DNA from: Gilliamella apis
GTDB lineage: Bacteria; Pseudomonadota; Gammaproteobacteria; Enterobacterales; Orbaceae
Assembly: GCF_030758615.1 (NCBI RefSeq)
Contig: NZ_CP132381.1
Coordinates: 1,798,001-1,862,000 of the forward strand
Direction of reading: 5' to 3'
Length of the DNA: 64,000 nt
The notes beneath the pieces are model-generated. The model made no database searches, was not told the origin of the DNA, and saw only the letters and a program-made list of their open reading frames with translations. The translations under genes and the position numbers were made by a program. Below, piece by piece: positions 18,003-29,296 of the stretch (position 1 is the stretch's first letter; the number at the start of each line of letters is the position of its first letter).

Positions 18003-19196
18003 TTAACTATTACGTATTTTAGGTAAGTAGCAAGTACATAACGCAGCTAACAATAATAAAGCACTGGCTATACCAAAGGCAATAAAGTGATTATGCCATG
18101 TGTCATAGGCCCATCCACCCAACCACGAACCAATCATTGCGCCAATTTGGTGACCTAAATAGGTTAAACCTGAAAGCAAACCAACAATTTTTACACCGTA
18201 AATATCAGCAGATATGGCACTTGATAAAGATAAAGCGCCAGCCCAGACTAACCCACCTAATAAGGCTATGGTATAAAGTTGCCATTGCGTTGCTGCAATA
18301 ACTAATGCTATAAATCCTATACCCCGAACAAAATAGATCATAGCTAATACAAATTTTCGTGGCACAATATCTGAAATATAGCCAAGCAGTAATGTGCTAA
18401 ATATTGCCACCAGACCAATTAAACCTAGTCCAGAAGAACTGGTTATTGAATCAAACCCATGATCCATTAACATAGGAACACCGTGAGTCCCAAGTAAATT
18501 CATGCTAAATCCACAAGTAAACAAACCAAAACTAAGTAGCCAAAAAGGTCGCGTTTTTAAGACTTGACCTAACGTCATTTCAGGTTTTAAATCATGATTA
18601 TTCTCAGTTGTATCAGTATCACTTTTTTTATCTTTCATAATAAAGAGCGCTATCGGTAAAGCTAACAGCATAAAAAATAGTGAAAATGCTATCAATGTAG
18701 TTTGCCATCCATAAAGTGGAATAAAATAAGCAAATACAGGTAACATAACGGCAATGCCCGCCATACTGCCACTCGATAAAATAAACAAGGCCAATCCGCG
18801 ATGTTTGCTAAACCAACGAACAACAATCGGTGTAAAACTTACCGAACCGACAAACGAGGTACCAAAAGATAACGCGATCCCAAAGGATAACAAAAAATTC
18901 CAATAATCAGTTATATTAGCTGCCCAAACAGACGAAATAATAATAATTAGTGAACCTAATAATAATACAAAGCGTGTTCCATATTTGCTAACTAAATAGC
19001 CGGCTATTGGCATCGCAATTCCTGAAAACAGCATACCAATAGCAATAATACTTGATAAAGTACTACGACTAAATTGCAGATCATTGGCGATAGGTAAAAA
19101 GAATACCCCCATACTCATCCGTAATCCGCTTGAGAGCAGTGTTAACAATGCAGCAGCAATAACAATGTTCCATCCAAAATACCATTTACAACACAT
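18003..19196 (-). CDS. MFS transporter, oxalate:formate antiporter/monocarboxylate type
   Basis: About 397 aa with twelve predicted membrane segments in two sixes and a charged central loop (MKDKKSDTDTTENNHD). WNIVIAAALLTLLSSGLRMSMGVFFLPI at the start and RGLALFILSSGSMAG resemble OFA/MCT-family carriers of organic anions; the substrate cannot be read from sequence. The start at ATG 19196 (MCCKWYFGW) is preferred over an upstream in-frame codon because AGGA lies 7 nt before it. Confidence 0.75.
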   Translation of the reverse strand: MCCKWYFGWNIVIAAALLTLLSSGLRMSMGVFFLPIANDLQFSRSTLSSIIAIGMLFSGIAMPIAGYLVSKYGTRFVLLLGSLIIIISSVWAANITDYWNFLLSFGIALSFGTSFVGSVSFTPIVVRWFSKHRGLALFILSSGSMAGIAVMLPVFAYFIPLYGWQTTLIAFSLFFMLLALPIALFIMKDKKSDTDTTENNHDLKPEMTLGQVLKTRPFWLLSFGLFTCGFSMNLLGTHGVPMLMDHGFDSITSSSGLGLIGLVAIFSTLLLGYISDIVPRKFVLAMIYFVRGIGFIALVIAATQWQLYTIALLGGLVWAGALSLSSAISADIYGVKIVGLLSGLTYLGHQIGAMIGSWLGGWAYDTWHNHFIAFGIASALLLLAALCTCYLPKIRNS

Positions 19197-19315
19197 AACG
19201 TATCCTATTTTTATTATAAGAATAATAGGAACAAAGTATAACATTTTGCCTTTTAGCTGGTATATAACTTAATAGTTTTCCGCTATAATATTTGTTTATG
19301 TATATAAGGTGATAA

Positions 19316-20152
<837 letters not shown>

Positions 20153-20158
20153 TATTAA

Positions 20159-20632
<474 letters not shown>

Positions 20633-20792
20633 TATTGTCATATTACAGTTAACCATTGACTTAATATTAAAAAATGAATTCTATAAATCATTTGTTAATT
20701 ATTTGATAAAATATTGGCTTAGTTATTCTTTTTACCTGCGAAAATTGCTAAAATCTGTTCTGATTTTTTAAGATATATACTGAGCATTATTA

Positions 20793-21332
20793 ATGAAAAA
20801 ACATACATTAGAAACCATGATATCTGCTGAAGATATCCAAAAGCGGGTAAATGAAATAGGTCAACAGATAAGTCAAGATTATGCAGGCAGTCAAAATGAG
20901 CTTATTTTAGTTGGTTTGTTAAGAGGTTCTTTTATCTTTATGGCAAATCTAAGCCGAGCAATTAGCGTTGGTCACGAAGTCGACTTTATGACGGCCTCAA
21001 GTTATGGCAATGCAGTGGTAAGTAATAGAGATGTCAAAATTTTAAAAGATTTAGATGAAGATATTCGTGACAAAGATGTACTGATTGTTGAAGATATTAT
21101 TGATACTGGCAATACGCTTAGCAAGGTAATGGCTATTTTAAAACTACGTCATCCTCGTAGTATCGAGATTTGTACATTATTAGATAAACCTTCACGCCGT
21201 GAAGTTGTAGTACCTGTAAAGTATATCGGTTTTTCAATTCCTGACGAGTTTGTAGTAGGTTATGGTATAGATTATGCGCAGCATTATCGCCATTTACCAT
21301 ATATTGGGCATGTAAAATTACTTGAATCCTAA
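20793..21332 (+). CDS. hpt: Hypoxanthine phosphoribosyltransferase
   Basis: Purine salvage: hypoxanthine plus PRPP to IMP. 179 aa, family-typical length. Contains [19 protein letters not shown] segment ([15 protein letters not shown]), the flexible-loop SSYG, the PRPP-binding [11 protein letters not shown] (about 99-109) and [14 protein letters not shown] 160-bp gap from tadA suggests its own promoter. Confidence 0.95.
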   Translation: MKKHTLETMISAEDIQKRVNEIGQQISQDYAGSQNELILVGLLRGSFIFMANLSRAISVGHEVDFMTASSYGNAVVSNRDVKILKDLDEDIRDKDVLIVEDIIDTGNTLSKVMAILKLRHPRSIEICTLLDKPSRREVVVPVKYIGFSIPDEFVVGYGIDYAQHYRHLPYIGHVKLLES

Positions 21333-21349
21333 ACTTTATCGAGGTGTAT

Positions 21350-23068
21350 GTGTCACGATTTTCTCGCTCATTATGCGTACTTTTAATGGTAACAGCCACA
21401 TCAAGTTATGCCGATATGAAGTTATCAATTAAAGGATTGTCGGGAGAACTTGCGGAAAACGTTGATGCACGCATTTCGTTAATCACACCAGATAAAATCA
21501 ATAATTCGTCTAGTTTTAAGCGATATTTTGAAAGTGAAGCACAAAAAGCCCTCCGAGCATTAGGGTATTATTCCCCTACTTTTAGTTACGACGAAAGTGA
21601 TCCTAAAATCCTCGTTGTTAAAGTATCACTTGGCGAACCGGTTAGAATTAAACAATTAAATATTAATATTAATGGTGAAGGTAAACAAGATAAAGATTTT
21701 CAAGAATTATTAGCTAAACAACTGCCTAAAATCGGTGAAATTTTAAATCATGGCACTTACGAAGCATTCAAAAAAGGCTTAGAAAGCTTATCATTAAAAA
21801 AAGGCTATTTTGATGCTGAAATGCCAACCCATCAATTAGCTGTATCTCAATACGATCATCAAGCTTTTTGGAATATCGATTTTAATACCGGTAAACGCTA
21901 TAAGTTTAGCGAGGTTAAATTTCCAGACGCAAAAATTCGCCAAGATTATCTTGCCAACATCGTACCTTTTAAAGAGGGGGATGAATATTCGGCTGAACAG
22001 CTATCATTATTAAACCGACGCCTTAGTTCAACAAACTGGTTTAACTCAGTGGTTGTTACACCGGATTTTCCTAATCTAACAGCAGACAAAGCGTTACCTA
22101 TTGATGTGGTAACCACGCCACGTAAAAAAAATGCCATGGATCTGGGTTTAGGTTTTTCAACAGATAACGGCGTGCATGGTAAAATTGGTTGGAATAAACC
22201 TTGGATCAATAGCCGAGGACATAGTTTTCAAAGTAATTTATCTCTATCATCACCTGAGCAAATTATTACGATGAGTTATAAAATACCTTTGAAAAAATCA
22301 CCTATTGAACAATACTATACCATTCAAGGTGGTTATAAAAAAATTGATAATAATGATACCTACTCGCGCTCTTATACCTTAGGTGCTCTGCGTAATTGGG
22401 ATAACTTTGATGGTTGGCAAACAGCTCTAGGTTTTAATATGTTACATGACGACTTTACTCAAGGGGATGCAAGTTTTAAAACCTTTTTATACTATCCATC
22501 ACTTAGTATTTCGCGTATTCGTAATGACGGTAATTTATTATCTATGTGGGGCGACTCTCAACGTTATTCGGTTGAAGGCGCTGCCGAATCGTTAGGATCT
22601 GATATTAATTTAGTCCGTTTTCAAGCCCAACAAACGTGGATTCGTTCAATTAAACAATCACATCGTTTTATAGCTAGAGGTAATTTCGGCATTATTCAAG
22701 CAAGTAACTTTGATAGAGTGCCACCTTCTTTTAGATTTTTTGCTGGTGGTGATCGCAGTATTCGTGGATACAGCTATCAATCTATCTCACCTAAAGATAA
22801 AAAAGGTAAACTTAAGGGGGCTTCAAAAATGATCACAGGATCAGCGGAATACCAATACAACCTAACCGGTTCTTGGTGGGGTGCTGCTTTTGTTGATACT
22901 GGAGAAGCAATAGATAAAGTCGATACAGCTAAATTTTATACCGGTACCGGCCTAGGTATTCGCTGGGCTTCTCCTGTTGGGCCAATTAAGTTTGATTTAG
23001 CAACACCACTAAATAAAAAAGATAAAGGCTCAATACACCTATATATTGGTTTAGGAAGCGAACTATAA
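21350..23068 (+). CDS. tamA: Translocation and assembly module protein TamA
   Basis: Omp85-family outer-membrane barrel that works with TamB in lipid transport and autotransporter assembly. About 572 aa: signal peptide ending near SSYA, three POTRA domains (to about 255), then a 16-strand barrel with FFAGGDRSIRGYSYQSISP and TGTGLGIRWASPVGPIKFDLA, ending in L. I prefer GTG 21350 (GAGG 5 nt away) over the GTG at 21344, which overlaps the Shine-Dalgarno. tamB follows after 1 nt. Confidence 0.95.
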   Translation: MSRFSRSLCVLLMVTATSSYADMKLSIKGLSGELAENVDARISLITPDKINNSSSFKRYFESEAQKALRALGYYSPTFSYDESDPKILVVKVSLGEPVRIKQLNININGEGKQDKDFQELLAKQLPKIGEILNHGTYEAFKKGLESLSLKKGYFDAEMPTHQLAVSQYDHQAFWNIDFNTGKRYKFSEVKFPDAKIRQDYLANIVPFKEGDEYSAEQLSLLNRRLSSTNWFNSVVVTPDFPNLTADKALPIDVVTTPRKKNAMDLGLGFSTDNGVHGKIGWNKPWINSRGHSFQSNLSLSSPEQIITMSYKIPLKKSPIEQYYTIQGGYKKIDNNDTYSRSYTLGALRNWDNFDGWQTALGFNMLHDDFTQGDASFKTFLYYPSLSISRIRNDGNLLSMWGDSQRYSVEGAAESLGSDINLVRFQAQQTWIRSIKQSHRFIARGNFGIIQASNFDRVPPSFRFFAGGDRSIRGYSYQSISPKDKKGKLKGASKMITGSAEYQYNLTGSWWGAAFVDTGEAIDKVDTAKFYTGTGLGIRWASPVGPIKFDLATPLNKKDKGSIHLYIGLGSEL

Positions 23069-23069
23069 A

Positions 23070-26000
23070 ATGGCAAAAAATCCAATAAGAGCGAAAAAGG
23101 CTGAAAAAATAAAACGAATACGTAAATGGAAAAAACGTAGCATTGTCGTGCTTTCCATTTTTGTTTTCCTTACCACGTTTATAATTTTAATGATTTACAC
23201 CTCTTTAGGTGTAAAACTAACAACCTATGTTCTTAATAAATATTTACCTGAATTAAAAATAGCACAAGTTGAAGGCACATTCCATGATTTACATATTAAA
23301 GGACTGTCACTTGAACTACCTGGTGTCAATGTACAGGTGAAAGATGCAACATTCAAATTGTCTGGTTTATGTTTAATACAGACAAAAATTTGTGTTAAAC
23401 AATTTGATGCTGATGGGGTTAATGTTGTAATTAATACTGACGAAATAGAACTTTCACCTGATGAATCAACGTCAGAAAAACGACAAATAATTAAAACACC
23501 ATTACCTATTGAATTAAAACAAACCCATATTTCAGATGTCATAGTAAAAGTTAACGATATGCAATTTGGTATGTCAGAATTTACAGGCAAAGCTAACTGG
23601 GTCAATGAAAAAATCTATGTATATCCTGCTATTGCTATGGATTTACAGGCAATATTTGCAGATTATCCTGCAAAAAAGTCTAATAACCAGATAGATGATA
23701 ATCTACCGCTTGACCAACAAATTAGGCAACTATTTAATCAACCTTTAATAAACTCACTGCCACAAGTTAGTATTCCACTCGATATTAATGTTACAAGTTT
23801 AACCGGGAGCAATTGGTTATTACACATTGCAGGGCAAGATTATCATTTCAATCAAGTGAATATCAAAACAGAGATGATTAATAATCATATTATGGTTAAA
23901 CATGTCGACACCAATGCAATAACACCTTATGCGAGTGGTCATGCTTATGTATCAGGTGAAATAACCTTAGGTGATAATTGGCCTATTTTTGCTTATGTTA
24001 AGGCCGATACAGAGAAAAATCATCTTAATGGGCAGTTTTCAGGAAACTTATTAGGTAAATTATCAACTTATACTCATATTGCTGGGTTAAATCAAATTGC
24101 TATTGAAGGGCAGATAAATTTTATTGAAAAATATTTACCATTAATTACAAAACTAGAAGGTAAACATATCCAATGGCCAATTGAGGGAACTCCGCAATAT
24201 CAGCTTGATAATTTTGCTATAAGCTTAAATGGCAATGCACAAAAATATAATATGCTTGCTAAAGGTTTGATTAAGGGAGATGACTTACCTGATACCTCTG
24301 TTGATATTATTGGTGATGGTACCAACCAATCTGCCTCTTTTGAGCATGCCAATATCAAGTTCCCACAAGGTGATATTAATCTTACCGGTCAATTAGATTG
24401 GCAAAAAGCTCTTAAATGGGATGCTAGTGTTAAACTTAATAATGTTGATATAACTAAAGAGTTACCAACCTTTCCTATTCGCTTAGCCGGTCAACTAAAA
24501 ACTTCGGGTATGCTCGAAGGTGATTTATGGCATTTAAATATTCCTGATATTGAATTAAAAGGTAACGTAAAACAAGCTAATTTTTCAGCTAATGGCGATC
24601 TATTTATCGATTCTAATCGTACTTTAGTATCAAAAAATTTAACTATGCTTTGGGGAAAAAACCAATTAAATATTAGTGGTTCTACTGACAAAGGTAATTT
24701 AAATAGCCAACTTAATTTAAAGTCTTTGTCATTATTAGCTGATAATCTAAATGGCGCCATCATAGGAAATATTAGAATGACAGGTAATAAAGCCTCACCT
24801 GTTATTGAAAACAATATAAATATTAACGATTTAAATTATGAAAATATTTCAATCGCTAAAGCAAATCTATCAGGCAAAATCCAATACAACGATCAACTTA
24901 GCGGGCAATTGAAGCTAATTGCTCAAAATATCGATATCGCTAACCAAAATATTAAAAAAGCTAATATTGAACTATCAGGTAATGAAGCTCGCCACGCTTT
25001 AAATATAAGTTTTGAAGGTAGCCCATTATCGATGGTAACATCATTGAGTGGACAATTAGATAAACAACAGAACAAATGGACCGCAAATATACCGCATAGT
25101 TTACTTACATTAGCTAATAATAATCGTTGGCAATTAGCTAAACCTATCTCTCTATCTTATGATATTACCAACCACGTTCCAACTATAGGTGCACATTGTT
25201 GGCGTAGCAATAATTCTAGTATTTGTTTAGATAAATCTTTGTCAATAACTAACAATAATCAGACAACTATAACACTAAAAGATATTGATCTTGCTAAATT
25301 ACCTATACCTACTGATGGTGAAACAAAAATTAATGGTTTTATTAATGGCAAAGCAGATATTAAATTCAATGATGCTAGCAAAATTCCAAGTATCAAAGCC
25401 AATATAACCAGTAATAGAGTTTATATTAAACAGATGATCAATAATCAAGCTCTACCAATTCCATTTGATATGTTCAATATCAATGCAGAATTTAATGAAC
25501 AACAAGCTAAATTAGATTGGCGTTTTGGGTTAAATAAATTAGGTAAAATAAATGGTGATCTTTCAATAAATGATCCAACTGGGAAGAAAGATTTAAGTGG
25601 TCAACTCAATATCGATAATTTAGCCCTAGCAATTATTAATCCTCTATTGAGTAAAGATGAATATGCTAATGGCGCCATCAATGGTATGGTTAAATTTTCT
25701 GGTTCTTTAATCGATCCTAGTTTAACCGGTGGTATCAATTTAAAACATAGTGACATAAAATCTAGCCAATTACCAATCGATATCAAATCGGCTATGCTTG
25801 ATATTAAATTCAATGGTAAAACTTCAACAATGAAAGGAATTTTAGCCACTAAATCAGGTAATATTAATATTAATGGCCAAGCCAGTTGGAATAATTTGGA
25901 AAAATGGCAAGCAACCTTAAATGTTAATGGTGCGGCCATGGATGTCACTGTACCACCAATGATTGTCATGTCAGTCATTCCAGATATTAAAATAGAAGCA

Positions 26001-26870
26001 ACACAAGATGAACTGACAATTCTTGGTAAAGTTTCAATTCCTAAAGGTAAAATCACTGTTGATTCGCTTCCACCGTCAAGTATTGATGTGTCACCAGATG
26101 AAGTCATGTTGGATCGAAACCACAAACAGGTTCAAGCACAAAAATTTGGTATGAAAATTAATAGTCATATTGAAATCAATATCGGTGATAAAGTCACGGT
26201 AGATGCTTTTGGTTTGCAAGCCTCATTAAAAGGTAAACTCATTGCAACACAGACGAATAAAGGACTAGACTTACACGGTGAAATATTAATTCCTAACGGT
26301 CGATTTCATGCTTATGGTCAAGACTTAATCATTAATAAAGGCATTATCACTTTTTCTGGTCCAACGGACCAAGCTATGTTAGACATAGAAGCCATTCGTA
26401 ATCCTGAAGCAATGGATAATAGTAATATTACGGCAGGTATTCGCGTTAAAGGATCATCAACAGATCCTAAAATTGAGATTTTCTCCGATCCGGCTATGTC
26501 ACAACAAGAAGCACTCTCTTATCTAATTCGAGGTCAAGGTCTTGATAGTTCTGACCAAAGTGATAATGATATGATGACAGCGTTTTTAGTTGGTGTTGGA
26601 ACCGCCAAAACAGGACAATTTATTGGTGATATAGGTAATGCATTTGGCATTAAGAATCTCTCTTTAGACACTCAAGGGGCAGGAAATAATTCAAAAGTGG
26701 TAGTAAGTGGTTATATATTACCTCATCTACAGCTAAAATATGGTGTAGGTATATTTGACTCACTAGCTACATTTACCTTGCGTTATCGTTTATTGCCAAA
26801 TTTATATGTCGAAGCAGCTTCTGGTATTGCGCAAACACTAGATCTTATCTATCAATTCGAGTTTAATTAA
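23070..26870 (+). CDS. tamB: Translocation and assembly module protein TamB
   Basis: Very large periplasm-spanning AsmA/VPS13-like bridge protein anchored in the inner membrane; partner of TamA. 1266 aa, matching the E. coli length (about 1259). Basic N-terminus (RKWKKRS) and one TM segment (about 25-48), long repetitive beta-rich body, and the conserved C-terminal DUF490 domain with SYLIRGQGLDSSDQSD and LYVEAASGIAQTLDLIYQFE, ending in F-N. Confidence 0.95.
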   Translation: MAKNPIRAKKAEKIKRIRKWKKRSIVVLSIFVFLTTFIILMIYTSLGVKLTTYVLNKYLPELKIAQVEGTFHDLHIKGLSLELPGVNVQVKDATFKLSGLCLIQTKICVKQFDADGVNVVINTDEIELSPDESTSEKRQIIKTPLPIELKQTHISDVIVKVNDMQFGMSEFTGKANWVNEKIYVYPAIAMDLQAIFADYPAKKSNNQIDDNLPLDQQIRQLFNQPLINSLPQVSIPLDINVTSLTGSNWLLHIAGQDYHFNQVNIKTEMINNHIMVKHVDTNAITPYASGHAYVSGEITLGDNWPIFAYVKADTEKNHLNGQFSGNLLGKLSTYTHIAGLNQIAIEGQINFIEKYLPLITKLEGKHIQWPIEGTPQYQLDNFAISLNGNAQKYNMLAKGLIKGDDLPDTSVDIIGDGTNQSASFEHANIKFPQGDINLTGQLDWQKALKWDASVKLNNVDITKELPTFPIRLAGQLKTSGMLEGDLWHLNIPDIELKGNVKQANFSANGDLFIDSNRTLVSKNLTMLWGKNQLNISGSTDKGNLNSQLNLKSLSLLADNLNGAIIGNIRMTGNKASPVIENNININDLNYENISIAKANLSGKIQYNDQLSGQLKLIAQNIDIANQNIKKANIELSGNEARHALNISFEGSPLSMVTSLSGQLDKQQNKWTANIPHSLLTLANNNRWQLAKPISLSYDITNHVPTIGAHCWRSNNSSICLDKSLSITNNNQTTITLKDIDLAKLPIPTDGETKINGFINGKADIKFNDASKIPSIKANITSNRVYIKQMINNQALPIPFDMFNINAEFNEQQAKLDWRFGLNKLGKINGDLSINDPTGKKDLSGQLNIDNLALAIINPLLSKDEYANGAINGMVKFSGSLIDPSLTGGINLKHSDIKSSQLPIDIKSAMLDIKFNGKTSTMKGILATKSGNININGQASWNNLEKWQATLNVNGAAMDVTVPPMIVMSVIPDIKIEATQDELTILGKVSIPKGKITVDSLPPSSIDVSPDEVMLDRNHKQVQAQKFGMKINSHIEINIGDKVTVDAFGLQASLKGKLIATQTNKGLDLHGEILIPNGRFHAYGQDLIINKGIITFSGPTDQAMLDIEAIRNPEAMDNSNITAGIRVKGSSTDPKIEIFSDPAMSQQEALSYLIRGQGLDSSDQSDNDMMTAFLVGVGTAKTGQFIGDIGNAFGIKNLSLDTQGAGNNSKVVVSGYILPHLQLKYGVGIFDSLATFTLRYRLLPNLYVEAASGIAQTLDLIYQFEFN

Positions 26871-26885
26871 TAGTAGTTAATTCGT

Positions 26886-26919
26886 ATTAGTTCGCCAAAA
26901 GTTAAATTGGCGAACTAAT
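26886..26919. terminator. Bidirectional terminator between tamB and mnmD
   Basis: Twelve-bp perfect stem TTAGTTCGCCAA/TTGGCGAACTAA with an 8-nt loop, followed by a T-rich stretch on the plus strand. The genes are convergent. Confidence 0.8.
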
Positions 26920-27633
26920 TTAGATTTTTTGGCCGATTAGCATTTCACGTTTTAGACCAAATCCTTTCCGTTTTTCAACATTAAATCCAGCATTAATTAA
27001 ATTACGTCGGACAAAACCTGCTGCGGTAAAAGTTGCAAATGTTCCTTTTTCTCTCGTTAATTGATAACAACGTTTAAATAAAGATTCATTCCACATATCA
27101 GGATTTTTGGCTGGCGAAAATCCATCAAAAAACCATGCATCAATTAAACTATTTTTTTGAACTAGGAAATCGGCAAAGCAGCTAATATCGTCATAACATA
27201 TCAATAAATTCGTTTCATCTAAACTGCCAACATCGGATTTTATTAAGAAATCTTGCAATTGCTTAGATAATGGCGATAGAGAATCTTCACTATTAATAAC
27301 TTTATCATGAATTTTTGATATTTCACTGGCAGATAAAGGATATTTTTCAACACTAAAAAAATTCAATTTTTTCAAATTACTATTTGGATTTTTCTGTCTA
27401 AATTGTTTAAAAGTTTGCCAAGCAACTAAAAAACTTAAACCTGAACCAAAACCGGTTTCACCAATAGTAAAAGTCTCTTGCTGATGTTGTAAAAATCGCT
27501 CATATAAACAATTCCCTTCAATAAAAACATAACGAGTTTCATCTACTGCACCGTCAGTATTAAAATAGACATCATCAAAGTAACGAGAGAGTGGAATTTC
27601 ATTATCATCCCAAATGATAGTTGATTCGAACAT
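26920..27633 (-). CDS. tRNA (mnm5s2U34)-methyltransferase, stand-alone MnmD
   Basis: SAM-dependent methylation of nm5s2U34 in tRNA. Matches the N-terminal half of E. coli MnmC only: PLSRYFDDVYFN, FTIGETGFGSGLSFL (SAM motif), FFSVEKYPL, IDAWFFDGFSPAKNPDMWN and TFATFTAAGFVRRNL. The FAD-dependent oxidoreductase half (MnmC2, about 400 aa) is absent; the frame stops cleanly at 26920 after KREMLIGQ, followed by a terminator. The start at 27633 is preferred over 27639 from AAAGG spacing. A separate oxidoreductase or another source of nm5U would be needed. Confidence 0.85.
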   Translation of the reverse strand: MFESTIIWDDNEIPLSRYFDDVYFNTDGAVDETRYVFIEGNCLYERFLQHQQETFTIGETGFGSGLSFLVAWQTFKQFRQKNPNSNLKKLNFFSVEKYPLSASEISKIHDKVINSEDSLSPLSKQLQDFLIKSDVGSLDETNLLICYDDISCFADFLVQKNSLIDAWFFDGFSPAKNPDMWNESLFKRCYQLTREKGTFATFTAAGFVRRNLINAGFNVEKRKGFGLKREMLIGQKI

Positions 27634-27719
27634 AAACATCCTTTAAAGCGATATTTAACAAACTGTATATTCATATAGATTACGTATATAATACGCTAAG
27701 TTAACTTATGAGGTAAATT

Positions 27720-28448
27720 ATGGTTTTTCTTTTTCGCTTAATCAGTGTGTTATTTATTGGTATTATAACTTGTGTGCTAGGCGTTATTTTTTGTTTATTC
27801 AATCCTCGTAATCCTAAAAATGTGGCTAGATTTGCCCATCTTTTTAGTTTTTTCTTCAAACCAATTTTAGGTGTAAAGGTTGATACACGTAGACAAGCAA
27901 ATATTAACAATTTAGGCAGTTGCGTATTTATTGCTAATCACCAAAACAACTATGATATGGTGGTTGCTGCTGACATTGTACAACCCAAAACCGTTACAGT
28001 GGGTAAGAAAAGCCTTGCTTTGATTCCCTTTTTTGGACAACTTTATTACTTAACAGGCAATATTTTGATTGACCGTAATAATAAATCAAAAGCTCGAGAC
28101 ACTATTAACTTAGTTGTTAACGAAATAAAAAAACGAGGAATATCTATATGGATGTTCCCCGAAGGTACTCGAAGTCGTGGACGCGGATTATTACCATTTA
28201 AAACTGGTGCCTTTAAAGCTGCTATAGCCGCTGGCGTTCCTATTGTGCCAATTTGCGTATCAGATACCAATAATATAAAACTTAACCGCCTTAATAATGG
28301 CCATATGATCGTTGAGATGCTTCCGCCAATCGAAACCCAAAATCTACGTAAAGAAGATGCTAGAATATTAATGGAACAGTGCTATCAATTGATGACAGAA
28401 AAAATTGCCCAAATTAATTTAGAAGTGACTAAATTAAATAACAAATAA
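27720..28448 (+). CDS. plsC: 1-acyl-sn-glycerol-3-phosphate acyltransferase
   Basis: Inner-membrane enzyme forming phosphatidic acid from lysophosphatidic acid. 242 aa: N-terminal membrane segment (about 1-28), catalytic NHQNNYD (73-79; HX4D type), GKKSLALIPFFGQ, FPEGTRSRG (146-154) and PIVPICV. Followed after 21 nt by cmoM. Confidence 0.93.
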   Translation: MVFLFRLISVLFIGIITCVLGVIFCLFNPRNPKNVARFAHLFSFFFKPILGVKVDTRRQANINNLGSCVFIANHQNNYDMVVAADIVQPKTVTVGKKSLALIPFFGQLYYLTGNILIDRNNKSKARDTINLVVNEIKKRGISIWMFPEGTRSRGRGLLPFKTGAFKAAIAAGVPIVPICVSDTNNIKLNRLNNGHMIVEMLPPIETQNLRKEDARILMEQCYQLMTEKIAQINLEVTKLNNK

Positions 28449-28469
28449 TTGAAATAATAACTCTATACT

Positions 28470-29246
28470 ATGACAAAAATTGATCGTAATTTTGATGATA
28501 TCAGCCATAAATTTGCCAAAAACATTTATGGCACAAACAAAGGTAAGATTCGAGAAGCTATCGTTTGGCAAGAGCTAGAAAATATATTAGCTAGCTATCC
28601 ATCGAATAAACCATTAACTATTTTAGATGCAGGCGGTGGACAAGGTCAGATTGCTTGTCGACTAGCAAAATTAGGTCATAACATTACTGTTTGTGATATT
28701 TCCGAGCAAATGCTGGAATTAGCAAGAAAGCAAGCCGAACAAGAAAATCTAAGTTTAAATTTTATTCATTGCCCTATTCAAGATCTAAAGCAATTCATTA
28801 AAATACAATTTGATATTGTGATTTGTCATGCCGTTTTAGAATGGGTAGCCGATCCAATCCAAATAATACAGTCGCTCAAACAATACCTTAAACAAGATGG
28901 TTATTTGTCATTAATGTTCTATAACTATCACGGGCTATTATTTAAAACAGTGACTTTAGGTAATTTTGGATATACTCAAACCGGTCTTAATAAACGTAAA
29001 AAGAAAACTTTATCTCCCGATTATCCTCGAGATCCAAATCAAGTATATCAATGGTTGAACCAACAAAATTTTGAGATCATCAATAAAATAGGTATTCGAT
29101 TATTTCATGACTATTTAACCAATAAGTCAAAAGCCGAAACACATTTTGAGCAATTATTAGAAATTGAAAAACAGTTTTGCCAAACTGAACCCTATCTCAG
29201 TTTGGCAAGGTATATTTTAGTTACCGCAAAAATTAATAACAACTAA
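28470..29246 (+). CDS. cmoM: tRNA 5-carboxymethoxyuridine methyltransferase CmoM
   Basis: Methylates cmo5U34 to mcmo5U34 in tRNA. 258 aa; nearly motif-for-motif with E. coli CmoM (formerly SmtA): DRNFDDISHKFAKNIYGTNKG-like start, SAM motif LDAGGGQGQ, FHAVLEWVADP-like CHAVLEWVADP, LSLMFYNYHGLL, KKTLSPDYPRDP and FHDYL. Likely cotranscribed with plsC. Confidence 0.93.
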   Translation: MTKIDRNFDDISHKFAKNIYGTNKGKIREAIVWQELENILASYPSNKPLTILDAGGGQGQIACRLAKLGHNITVCDISEQMLELARKQAEQENLSLNFIHCPIQDLKQFIKIQFDIVICHAVLEWVADPIQIIQSLKQYLKQDGYLSLMFYNYHGLLFKTVTLGNFGYTQTGLNKRKKKTLSPDYPRDPNQVYQWLNQQNFEIINKIGIRLFHDYLTNKSKAETHFEQLLEIEKQFCQTEPYLSLARYILVTAKINNN

Positions 29247-29260
29247 TTTAGAGAAAAGAT

Positions 29261-29296
29261 TAGGGGAAGCATATTCCTTTACACTCCCCTATTTTC
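29261..29296. terminator. Weak hairpin between cmoM and gntP-type gene
   Basis: TAGGGGA/TCCCCTA 7-bp stem with a 17-nt loop, then TTTTC on the plus strand; the genes are convergent. The large loop lowers confidence. Confidence 0.4.

Noticed and set aside
18003-19244. Longer MFS start at 19244
   Set aside because: The added residues are preceded by no ribosome binding site, whereas ATG 19196 has AGGA in place.
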